From positions 1-9,128 of the forward strand of contig PAOV01000044.1 in the NCBI GenBank assembly GCA_002708145.1: DNA of 9,128 nucleotides, in the 5' to 3' direction. The DNA is from Chloroflexota bacterium (GTDB lineage Bacteria > Chloroflexota > Dehalococcoidia > Lucifugimonadales > Lucifugimonadaceae). Below the pieces are notes generated by a model that ran no database searches, was not told the origin of the DNA, and saw only the letters and a list, made by a program, of their open reading frames with translations. The translations under genes and the position numbers were made by a program. This document shows, in pieces, positions 1 through 5,902 of the stretch. The stretch's first letter is position 1; each line of letters opens with the position of its first letter.

Positions 1-532
1 TTAGTACCCAATTTGTAAAACGAGATTTTTCATGCCAACCATAAATTACTGTAGTTCGTAAAACAACATGATTTGAGTTAGGATACAATAAACAATTTTC
101 TGCATCAAGTTTTGTCTTTCCATAATAGCTAAGTGGATTAGGCAGATCAGATTCAACATACTTAGATATATCATCTAAATTTCCATCAAACACTGCATCA
201 GTAGATAAATAGATTTGTTTTATTTTCATTTTATTACATTTGACAATAAGTTTTTTGACAATTTCAACATGCAAGTAATTTGCATCTTTCTGATGTGTTT
301 CACAAAAATCAACATTTGGATATGCAATTGTATTTACAATCACATTTGGTTCAAACTCATCAATTAGATTATCAAGTTTTTCATAATCATTTAGTAAATT
401 CATTTGTGTTTTAGAAAAATTTTCATCGATATTGTGAGTATTAAAAGTGACATGAATTTCATTTTCTGTTTTTAAAGACTGAGCTAATGTACTACCAACA
501 AGACCACTTCCACCTAAAATTAAAATTTTCAT
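1..532 (-). CDS. RmlD-like NDP-sugar reductase (SDR extended family), 3' end outside window
   Basis: The first 177 codons are present and the frame is still open at the left edge, so the C terminus is missing. The start is ATG at 532-530. The translation begins MKILILGGSGLVGSTLA, a Rossmann GGxGxxG nucleotide-binding motif at residues 7-13. It continues with N-T-I-A-Y-P-N-V-D at 67-75 (the RmlD NxAAYxxVD element), STDAVFDG at 110-117, and YYGKTKLDAE at 136-145, giving the catalytic Tyr137-xxx-Lys141. LRTTVIYGW follows at 158-166. These are hallmarks of the dTDP-4-dehydrorhamnose reductase (RmlD substrate-binding) family, which reduces a 4-keto-6-deoxy NDP-sugar with NAD(P)H in the cytoplasm. 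It lies 4 bases downstream of the RmlC-like cupin gene on the same strand, so the two are probably co-transcribed and act in sequence. The sugar nucleotide cannot be told from sequence; L-rhamnose is one option among several 6-deoxyhexoses. Confidence 0.85.
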   Translation of the reverse strand, partial: MKILILGGSGLVGSTLAQSLKTENEIHVTFNTHNIDENFSKTQMNLLNDYEKLDNLIDEFEPNVIVNTIAYPNVDFCETHQKDANYLHVEIVKKLIVKCNKMKIKQIYLSTDAVFDGNLDDISKYVESDLPNPLSYYGKTKLDAENCLLYPNSNHVVLRTTVIYGWHEKSRFTNWVL

Positions 533-536
533 TTGA

Positions 537-1001
537 TCAATTATTATTTTTTATATTCCATTTTTCCCAATCATAATCATCAAAAGTAATATTATGCTCA
601 TCTCTATTTTCTGGTCTCCATGCAGGTTCAACTAATGCAAGAATTATACTAACATCATCATGTAAATTGATATGTGCAGATGCATAATTTCTTGGAATTT
701 CTACAAGCACAGGTTTTTCTGAACTAGATTCAATTTCAATATATTTTCCAGAATGATCCTTGATTATGAAAACAACTTTTCCTCTTACACATACAAAATA
801 GCTATAACGTATAATATGAAGATGAGGACCTTTAATTTCACCAGGATTAATTGTAGTAAAATAAACCATTTTTGGATGAATCTTGATAATATCTTGATAA
901 TCTTTCCAAACAGGAACCAAGGAACCATTGATGTGTCCATCAACAATATCTTTTGTTTCATGTTTTTCTAATAGATATGATTTAATTTTTTCATCAGGCA
1001 T
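537..1001 (-). CDS. RmlC-like cupin: NDP-4-keto-sugar 3,5-epimerase or 3,4-ketoisomerase
   Basis: This 154-residue protein is a single cupin fold. The stretch from residue 45 (MVYFTTINPGEIKGPHLH) into SYFVCVRGKVVFIIKD reads like the core of dTDP-4-dehydrorhamnose 3,5-epimerase homologues. A second half contains VEIPRNYASAH at 100-110, equivalent to the family's IPxGxAHG turn. It is shorter than classical RmlC (about 180 residues). The catalytic His region is G58-P-H60-L-H62 rather than RGxHxQ; a paired HxH also occurs in the FdtA/QdtA 3,4-ketoisomerases, so either reaction is possible. The C terminus is acidic and aromatic (DDYDWEKW). The ATG at 1001-999 is preferred because a TATA-like box sits about 25 bases upstream. 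It is followed after 4 bases by the RmlD-like reductase gene. The fold is secure; the exact reaction is inferred. Confidence 0.8.
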   Translation of the reverse strand: MPDEKIKSYLLEKHETKDIVDGHINGSLVPVWKDYQDIIKIHPKMVYFTTINPGEIKGPHLHIIRYSYFVCVRGKVVFIIKDHSGKYIEIESSSEKPVLVEIPRNYASAHINLHDDVSIILALVEPAWRPENRDEHNITFDDYDWEKWNIKNNN

Positions 1002-1022
1002 GATAATTTCTCTTAAAATTGC

Positions 1023-1030
1023 TATAAAAA
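1023..1030 (-). promoter_or_regulatory. TATA-like box of the cupin/reductase operon
   Basis: On the minus strand the sequence reads TTTTTATA, centred 25.5 bases before the A of the cupin ATG at 1001. This is the archaeal TATA-to-start-site distance, so the mRNA would be leaderless or nearly so. It is the only good TATA match in the divergent spacer on this strand. Confidence 0.55.
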
Positions 1031-1061
1031 TTTTTGAATTCTAGTATTAGTCATGGCTTAG

Positions 1062-1069
1062 TTTACATA
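1062..1069 (+). promoter_or_regulatory. TATA-like box of the first family 2 glycosyltransferase
   Basis: The sequence TTTACATA is centred 25.5 bases upstream of the GTG at 1091, fitting a leaderless transcript that begins at that GTG. An ATTAGT hexamer lies upstream at 1046-1051, and AGTTTA begins at 1060. The same two words precede the next two plus-strand promoters, though here the spacing between them is 3 bases longer. Confidence 0.45.
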
Positions 1070-1090
1070 GATCACACAAAAAATATTTTT

Positions 1091-1795
1091 GTGAGTCAGA
1101 TTTTTCAAATTTCAATAGTTTTACCTGCATACAATGAAGAAAAGAAATTAGAATATTGTGTTTCAGAAACAATTTCGAGAATGAAAAAATTAGATATAAA
1201 ATTTGAGATAATCATTGTGGAAAATGGTTCAATTGATTCTACTTTTAAAATTGCCGAAGAAATTTCTAAAAAATATTCAGAAGTGAAAGCATTTCATTTA
1301 GATAATCCAAGTTTTGGTGGCGCAATAAAAAAAGGATATAACATAGCAAAAGGCGATGTTGTGATAAATTTAGATGTAGACTTATCAACAGATATGGATT
1401 ATCTGCCAAAATTGATTGAATATTCAAAAGATTATGATGTCGTAACAGGTTCAAGATATTTAGAAAAAAATATTGTCAAGAGAGATTTTAATAGATATTT
1501 TTTGAGTGTGGTTTTTAATTTGATATTTGTAAGAGGTTTGTTAGGTTCTAAATTAAAAGATAACAATTGTGGATTTCGTGCTGTTAAAAAGAATGTGGGT
1601 TTGAAGATTTTTCAAGAAGTACAGAATGACAAGGATTTTGGAATGGTAGAATTCATTGTAATTGCACAAAAGAGAGAATATAGAATTAAAGAATTCCCTG
1701 TGAGTTGGAAAGAAAATTCACGTCATATTTCTATAAATTTTGTTATGAATTTTTTTATTCCAGCATTAAAATTATGGCGTAGATTAAATTTTTGA
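1091..1795 (+). CDS. Family 2 glycosyltransferase, DPM1/polyprenyl-phosphate sugar synthase type
   Basis: From GTG 1091 the protein has 234 residues and starts MSQIFQISIVLPAYNEE, the standard GT2 opening at the first beta strand. EIIIVENGSIDST at 39-51 is the second nucleotide-binding strand (DDGSxDxT in relatives, here ENGS). NLDVDLS at 93-99 supplies the metal-binding D95-x-D97. NCGFRAVKK near 160 matches the acceptor-side GFR motif of dolichyl-phosphate mannose/glucose synthases. There is no long transmembrane span, but the C terminus (MNFFIPALKLWRRLNF) is amphipathic and could sit on the membrane. It is expected to transfer a sugar from an NDP donor to polyprenyl phosphate or a lipid-linked glycan on the cytoplasmic face. 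The frame is open up to TTG 1034, but that would add 19 residues without family similarity, and the TATA spacing favours GTG 1091. A GT-C membrane protein gene follows after a 99-base gap. Confidence 0.85.
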   Translation: MSQIFQISIVLPAYNEEKKLEYCVSETISRMKKLDIKFEIIIVENGSIDSTFKIAEEISKKYSEVKAFHLDNPSFGGAIKKGYNIAKGDVVINLDVDLSTDMDYLPKLIEYSKDYDVVTGSRYLEKNIVKRDFNRYFLSVVFNLIFVRGLLGSKLKDNNCGFRAVKKNVGLKIFQEVQNDKDFGMVEFIVIAQKREYRIKEFPVSWKENSRHISINFVMNFFIPALKLWRRLNF

Positions 1796-1817
1796 GAATA
1801 TACTTTCAAAAAATACA

Positions 1818-1823
1818 TTTTTT
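1818..1823 (+). terminator. T-run candidate terminator after the first glycosyltransferase
   Basis: Six consecutive T residues lie 23 bases after the stop codon and just before the next TATA-containing element. Archaeal RNA polymerase terminates on such tracts without needing a hairpin. Only one run is present, so read-through into the next gene is likely. Confidence 0.35.
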
Positions 1824-1825
1824 AG

Positions 1826-1860
1826 AAATAAATTAGTAAAACAGTTTATTAGTTTTAAAC
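1826..1860 (+). repeat. Copy 1 of a 35-base promoter-linked direct repeat
   Basis: This segment aligns without gaps to 3685-3719 at 28 of 35 positions, and all seven differences are transitions (A/G or C/T). It includes ATTAGT, five spacer bases, then AGTTTATTA. Each copy lies directly upstream of a plus-strand gene and contains its TATA-like box. The similarity resumes at the following start codons (AAATTTTATG in both). Confidence 0.7.
1845..1851 (+). promoter_or_regulatory. TATA-like box upstream of the first GT-C gene
   Basis: TTTATTA is centred 24 bases before an ATG at 1872, which opens an 8-codon frame, and 47 bases before the ATG of the membrane-protein gene at 1895. The predicted transcript would therefore begin at or near 1872 and carry a leader of about 23 bases. 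A weaker alternative box, TTTTATG at 1868-1874, would instead give a leaderless start at 1895. Confidence 0.45.
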
Positions 1861-1871
1861 AAGTAAATTTT

Positions 1872-1898
1872 ATGACAAATAGGTTATCTAAATTATGA
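1872..1898 (+). CDS. Possible 8-codon leader ORF overlapping the GT-C start
   Basis: An ATG at 1872 opens the frame MTNRLSKL and stops at TGA 1896-1898. This stop overlaps the ATG of the membrane protein (1895) as ATGA. The ATG occupies the position equivalent to the aminotransferase start at 3733 in the duplicated promoter segment. It could be a short leader peptide coupling translation to the downstream gene by re-initiation. It could also be the remnant of an original N terminus separated by a one-base indel, or simply chance. No similarity to a known leader peptide is recognised. Confidence 0.3.
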   Translation: MTNRLSKL

Positions 1899-3655
1899 TG
1901 TTAATACAATCTAAAGAACATTACAAAAAATTTTCAATAATTTTAACTTTAGTTTTTTTAATTGCAACTTCATATGTAGCATTTTTTCATCATACTGCAT
2001 GGATTGTTGATCAAGACGGAATAGGATATTTACACGGTGGAGAGTCAATTCTAGCTGGAAATGGAAAAAATATAAAATTTTTTGATGCACCTTTTGGAGG
2101 ACCAATATTTTTTGCATTGGTAAATTCAGTTTTTGATAATGGTTTTACAGTAATGAAAGTGATATCAATAATTTCAGGTGGAGGTTCCGTATATCTTTCA
2201 TATTATATTTTAAGAAATGTAGTAAGACCTAGAACAGCTTTTCTAGGGCAATTATTTTTTGCATTTTCTCCCTGGGTTGGATTTTTTTCTATACAAGCAG
2301 AAATCGATATGTTTCCAATAATTTTTGTAATGTTATCTTTATACTTTATTACTAAAAAGGAATTAACTAAATTTGATATATTTTTCTCAGCAATTTTTGT
2401 TGCAATTTCATTTATGGTTAGAACTCAAGCATTAGTCATGATTTTTACAATAATAATTACTTTAATGATATTTTTCAGAAATGATTATAGAAAAAATGCT
2501 AAGTTTTTAGTAATTTTCTTGATAATATTTTGTATTACATTATCTCCGTTAATTCTTTATAATTACAGTACTCACGGTGTAATTTTTGATCATGATATTT
2601 CATTTTATTTACAATTTATTAGTAAATATCAAACACCAGAATGGAAAGAAAGAGTTACTGAAATTGCAACTAACGGAGAAGGTACACTAGAAGCTATCTT
2701 TGTTGATTTTGATTTATTCTTAAAAAATTATTTTTATAATCTGTTTTATAATTCTCCAAGTAAATTTTTCAATGTTTTTGATAAGATTAACATTTCACCT
2801 GTACCTATAATTCCAATAATAGGTGTAATTCCAGTCGTAGGTGGAATCGCATACATTTTGAGTAATTATAAAAAGACTCGATCACAAAATGTTCTGCCAT
2901 TATTGTTACTTCCACTGATATTTTGGTTGTTAACATCTATGGTATTTCTTTCTGCAGGGGAACAATTCCTAATAATTGGCATATCATTTGCTCTGTTCTC
3001 AGCAGTATTCTTTTCTGAAATGCTTCCAGAAAAAATTTTAAAAAATAAAAATCAAGATAAGACAAAAAGTGAAAATGGAGAATATAAAAAGAAATTATTA
3101 ATTTGTTCAATAATTATTCTAATACTTTTATCAAATTTTGGTTATTCCTATGTACTTTATAGAGCAACATCATCATTCCAGGCCTATGAAAATATTTCAA
3201 CAGAAATTGAATATTTTCTTAATCCAGAATTAGTTGAAAAAAGAAGTGATGTATTAAATGATATTTGGAAGATATTAGAAAAAGATCCATATATAGAAAA
3301 TAGCTATATCATGGCTCCACAGATATATTTTGTGCCGCATGGACAAGCTAAATTATTATTTGCACACTTTAATGAAGGTCCAAGTGACGATACAATAGAG
3401 AATTACATCACCAGAGATAAATGGAAGTTTACAGAAAAATTCCATTCTAACATTCATAGCATTCCTGCAGACAGATTAGATCAGAATAATCCAATTCCAA
3501 CATACATTATTCATATAGATAGAGATTTGGATGGAAAACAACATGAATTTATTAAAATTCTAAATGATCCACTAAACAAAGAGATTCCATCAAATTTTGA
3601 AAATATTTATTTTTCAGAGAAACATGGAATAACAGTATACAAAATTAATGATTAA
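1895..3655 (+). CDS. GT-C-type polytopic membrane glycosyltransferase (PMT/ArnT-like)
   Basis: This 586-residue protein has roughly ten hydrophobic spans. The first is at about residues 13-31, several lie between 85 and 225, three lie between about 300 and 375, and the last is at about 399-421. The first outer loop begins WIVDQDGIGYLHGG, with Asp39-x-Asp41 placed where GT-C enzymes carry their catalytic acidic residues. SPWVGFFSIQAEIDMFP near 125-141 matches the second-loop pattern of the PMT_2 superfamily. A lysine-rich linker at about 379-398 is probably cytoplasmic. The last 165 residues are hydrophilic and probably outside the cell; I recognise no domain in them. GT-C enzymes transfer sugars from polyprenyl phosphate to protein, lipid or glycan. 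An in-frame stop two codons upstream (1889-1891) fixes the start at ATG 1895 or 1898. The preceding DPM1-like gene is a natural source of its lipid donor. The fold is confident; donor and acceptor are unknown. Confidence 0.75.
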   Translation: MMLIQSKEHYKKFSIILTLVFLIATSYVAFFHHTAWIVDQDGIGYLHGGESILAGNGKNIKFFDAPFGGPIFFALVNSVFDNGFTVMKVISIISGGGSVYLSYYILRNVVRPRTAFLGQLFFAFSPWVGFFSIQAEIDMFPIIFVMLSLYFITKKELTKFDIFFSAIFVAISFMVRTQALVMIFTIIITLMIFFRNDYRKNAKFLVIFLIIFCITLSPLILYNYSTHGVIFDHDISFYLQFISKYQTPEWKERVTEIATNGEGTLEAIFVDFDLFLKNYFYNLFYNSPSKFFNVFDKINISPVPIIPIIGVIPVVGGIAYILSNYKKTRSQNVLPLLLLPLIFWLLTSMVFLSAGEQFLIIGISFALFSAVFFSEMLPEKILKNKNQDKTKSENGEYKKKLLICSIIILILLSNFGYSYVLYRATSSFQAYENISTEIEYFLNPELVEKRSDVLNDIWKILEKDPYIENSYIMAPQIYFVPHGQAKLLFAHFNEGPSDDTIENYITRDKWKFTEKFHSNIHSIPADRLDQNNPIPTYIIHIDRDLDGKQHEFIKILNDPLNKEIPSNFENIYFSEKHGITVYKIND

Positions 3656-3684
3656 CATTTATTTCTAAAAATTATCATGATAAC

Positions 3685-3719
3685 AAATGAATTAGTAAGA
3701 TAGTTTATTAATTCTAGAT
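3685..3719 (+). repeat. Copy 2 of the 35-base promoter-linked direct repeat
   Basis: This matches 1826-1860 at 28 of 35 positions with transition differences only. It ends just inside an alternative ATG (3718) of the aminotransferase frame. Counting on to the start codon, copy 2 is 2 bases longer than copy 1, after which AAATTTTATG is shared. Confidence 0.7.
3704..3710 (+). promoter_or_regulatory. TATA-like box of the aminotransferase/SDR operon
   Basis: TTTATTA is centred 26 bases before the ATG at 3733 but only 11 bases before the ATG at 3718. Transcription would thus begin at about 3733, and the more upstream ATG would not be in the mRNA. No T-run terminator is evident between the preceding stop (3655) and this box, so some read-through from upstream is possible. 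Confidence 0.5.
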
Positions 3720-3732
3720 GGATGAAAATTTT

Positions 3733-5145
3733 ATGTCAGATAAATCTCCAATTGACATTGATGGAACTGCCAAGTCTACAGATTATTCATTTAATATTAT
3801 TCCAAAGGAAGTAAAAAAAATTAATACAAAATATAGAAAGATTATAACAAAAATACCGTCTGAATCAACAGTCAAAACATTAGAGTTACTTAGAAAACAT
3901 GAACCACATTCAATGAATGTGGAATTACCAATAGTATGGGAAAATGCTGAAGGTTTTCAGATATTTGATGGAGGAGGAAATTGCTGGATAGATTTTTCTT
4001 CTGGAACATTTGTAGCAAATGTAGGTCATGCAAATGAAAATGTTTGTAAAGCGATTAATGGAATGGTAGAGCAAAAACTACTTCATAATTATTATTTTCC
4101 ATCTGCAATAAGAGCAAAATTAGTAAAAAAATTATCAGAAATGATTCCAAGTTATTTGAATAAAATTTTTCTATTGACTACAGGAGCAGAATCTACTGAA
4201 ACAACAATTAAGTTAGCAAGAATTTTTGGAAGAAAAAAAGATCCTAAAAAGATTGGAATCATATCATTTGTTGGCTCTATGCAAGGGAAAACATTAGGTG
4301 CATTAATGGTTGGAGGAAAGACTAAGGAGAAACATTGGATTGTTAATTTAGATCCAGACATGCATCATCTGCCATTTCCAGATAGTGACTCAGGAGCAGA
4401 ATTTTTTCATGAAAGTATGAAAAATTTGGAACTAAGTGGAGTTGATCTAAAATCAATTGCAGCATTTATGGTAGAATCATTTCAAGGATGGGGGGCATTA
4501 TTTTATCCCAAAGAATACATTCAAGAATTAAGAAAATGGGCCAATGAGAATGATGTGATTGTAATATTCGATGAGGTTCAAGCAGGATTTGGTAGAACAG
4601 GTAAGCTTTTTGCCTTTGAACATTATGATGTAGAACCAGATTTAGTTTGTTGCGGAAAAGGTATTTCATCTAGTTTACCATTATCTGCAGTATTAGGTAA
4701 AAAAGAACTAATCGATGTAGAACCATCTTTAAACAGTACACATGGAGGAAATCCAATTTGTTGTGCAGCAACATTAGCAAGTTTACAAGTACTTGAATCA
4801 GAGAATTTAATTCAAGAGTCCTACAGAAAGGGAAAAATCCTTGAAAATGAATTAACAAAAATTAAAGCTAAATATCCAAAAATGATAGACATACACGGTA
4901 AAGGATTATTATTTGCAATTCATATAAAAAATACAAATTCAAATCAACGTGATCCATTACTAACCGATAAAATTCTTGAAAGATGTATGGAAAAAGGTGT
5001 GATGATGCTACGTACTGGTTTAGGTACATTGAAGATAGGTCCTCCTCTAATAATTCCAGATGATGCATTAATTGAAGGAATTTTAACAATTTCGGAAGCA
5101 ATTGATGAATGTATTAATGAAAATAATGGAAATAAAGAAATTTGA
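3733..5145 (+). CDS. Class III PLP-dependent aminotransferase
   Basis: Starting at ATG 3733 the protein has 470 residues. The frame also has ATG 3718, five codons earlier, which the TATA position argues against. Positions below count from 3718. The fold-type I features are clear: WIDFSSGTFVANVGHAN (90-106), LTTGAESTE (153-161, phosphate-binding region), IFDEVQAGFGRTGK (283-296, with Asp285 pairing to the pyridine nitrogen), CCGKGISSS (311-319, Schiff-base Lys314) and STHGGNP (about 340-346). The roughly 70-residue N-terminal segment with LRKHEPHSM and PIVWENAEGFQIFD belongs to a large archaeal/bacterial branch annotated only as an aspartate/4-aminobutyrate aminotransferase family. The substrate is unknown. 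An oddity is S-M188-Q189-G-K-T, where relatives have an aromatic residue and His before Gly-Arg-Thr. The stop overlaps the SDR start, so the two products probably act on the same metabolite. Confidence 0.88.
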   Translation: MSDKSPIDIDGTAKSTDYSFNIIPKEVKKINTKYRKIITKIPSESTVKTLELLRKHEPHSMNVELPIVWENAEGFQIFDGGGNCWIDFSSGTFVANVGHANENVCKAINGMVEQKLLHNYYFPSAIRAKLVKKLSEMIPSYLNKIFLLTTGAESTETTIKLARIFGRKKDPKKIGIISFVGSMQGKTLGALMVGGKTKEKHWIVNLDPDMHHLPFPDSDSGAEFFHESMKNLELSGVDLKSIAAFMVESFQGWGALFYPKEYIQELRKWANENDVIVIFDEVQAGFGRTGKLFAFEHYDVEPDLVCCGKGISSSLPLSAVLGKKELIDVEPSLNSTHGGNPICCAATLASLQVLESENLIQESYRKGKILENELTKIKAKYPKMIDIHGKGLLFAIHIKNTNSNQRDPLLTDKILERCMEKGVMMLRTGLGTLKIGPPLIIPDDALIEGILTISEAIDECINENNGNKEI

Positions 5146-5900
5146 ATTTAGAGATTGAAGAAAAAGTTGTACTTGTTACAGGTTCTAGTAAAGGTATTGG
5201 GAAAGAGATTGCATCCGTATTGAATAATGAAAAATGCGTAGTTATTTTGAATTCAAGAAATAAAGAAGATCTACAGTCAGTAAAAGAAGAATTTGGACCA
5301 AAAAGTAGTTTCTTTGTTGCAGATGTAACAATAAAACAAGATTGTATAAAAATGCTAGAATTTATTATAAAAAAATTTGGTAAACTAGATTTTCTTGTAT
5401 GTAATGTGGGCAATGGAAGAGTAGATTCATCGGTTAGTGAAGAATTACAATTTAAAAAAATGCTTGAAATAAATTTTTTTAGTTCAAAAAATATTATTGA
5501 GATATGTTATGATGAATTGAAAAAGTCTCAGGGCTCAATTGTGTGTATTTCATCTATTGCAGGAGTATCATCATCAGTTAATGCACCAAAAGCATATTCG
5601 TCCGCAAAATCTGAATTAAATGAATTTGTTAAAACTAATTCTAGAATTTTTGCAAGAGATAAAGTAAGAATCAATACTATCTCACCAGGAAATATTTTGT
5701 TTAAAGGTTCAGTTTGGGAAGAGAAATTAACTAATGAGCCGGAGAAAGTACAAAAAATGTTAGAAGAAGTAGTTCCAATGAAGATGTTCGGCAGACCCGC
5801 AGATATTGCAGATCTAACTGCATTTCTATTGTCACCACGTGCATCTTTTATTACGGGAGCTAATTTCGTAGTTGATGGTGGGCAGACCACAAAAAAATAA
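5142..5900 (+). CDS. Classical short-chain dehydrogenase/reductase (FabG-like)
   Basis: This 252-residue protein is the usual length for a classical SDR. It contains TGSSKGIG at 13-20 (cofactor glycine motif) and ADV at 60-62. CNVGNG at 87-92 stands where many members have NNAG. Asn111, Ser138 (CISSIAGV), Tyr152-xxx-Lys156 (AYSSAK) and NTISPGN at 178-184 complete the active site, and VVDGGQ closes the C terminus. It is a soluble NAD(P)H-dependent ketone/aldehyde reductase or alcohol dehydrogenase; a fatty-acid role is not supported by context. The start is TTG 5142 in a TTGA overlap with the aminotransferase stop. No ATG or GTG lies before the glycine motif, so TTG is the only reasonable start and translation is probably coupled. 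The likely job is to reduce the carbonyl made or used by the aminotransferase, or a keto sugar. Confidence 0.85.
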   Translation: MNLEIEEKVVLVTGSSKGIGKEIASVLNNEKCVVILNSRNKEDLQSVKEEFGPKSSFFVADVTIKQDCIKMLEFIIKKFGKLDFLVCNVGNGRVDSSVSEELQFKKMLEINFFSSKNIIEICYDELKKSQGSIVCISSIAGVSSSVNAPKAYSSAKSELNEFVKTNSRIFARDKVRINTISPGNILFKGSVWEEKLTNEPEKVQKMLEEVVPMKMFGRPADIADLTAFLLSPRASFITGANFVVDGGQTTKK

Positions 5901-5902
5901 AA
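5891..5902 (-). terminator. T-rich terminator for the minus-strand operon
   Basis: Immediately after the minus-strand stop codon the transcript strand reads TTTTATTTTTTT. This tract lies inside the last codons of the convergent SDR gene, whose Lys-Lys end is encoded by the complementary A run. It is a good archaeal oligo-T terminator. Confidence 0.5.

Noticed and set aside
533..540. TTGATCAA palindrome at the cupin/reductase junction
   Set aside because: It is only 8 bases and partly fixed by the stop codon; too short to call an operator.
1..1001. Complete dTDP-L-rhamnose pathway
   Set aside because: Only RmlC-like and RmlD-like genes are present; no nucleotidyltransferase (RmlA) is visible, and the right-edge dehydratase cannot be assigned as RmlB without its N terminus.
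1034..1090. TTG 1034 as the start of the first glycosyltransferase
   Set aside because: It adds 19 residues before the standard GT2 opening, has no suitable TATA box upstream on the plus strand, and GTG 1091 fits both family length and promoter distance.
3718..3732. ATG 3718 as the aminotransferase start
   Set aside because: It lies only 11 bases from the TATA-like box centre, so it would be upstream of the predicted transcript start; ATG 3733 is at the right distance.
5528..5890. Minus-strand 120-codon frame inside the SDR gene, plus similar frames at 5114-5413 and 4152-4361
   Set aside because: They are antisense to well-conserved enzymes, show no family features, and arise from codon bias in the real frame.
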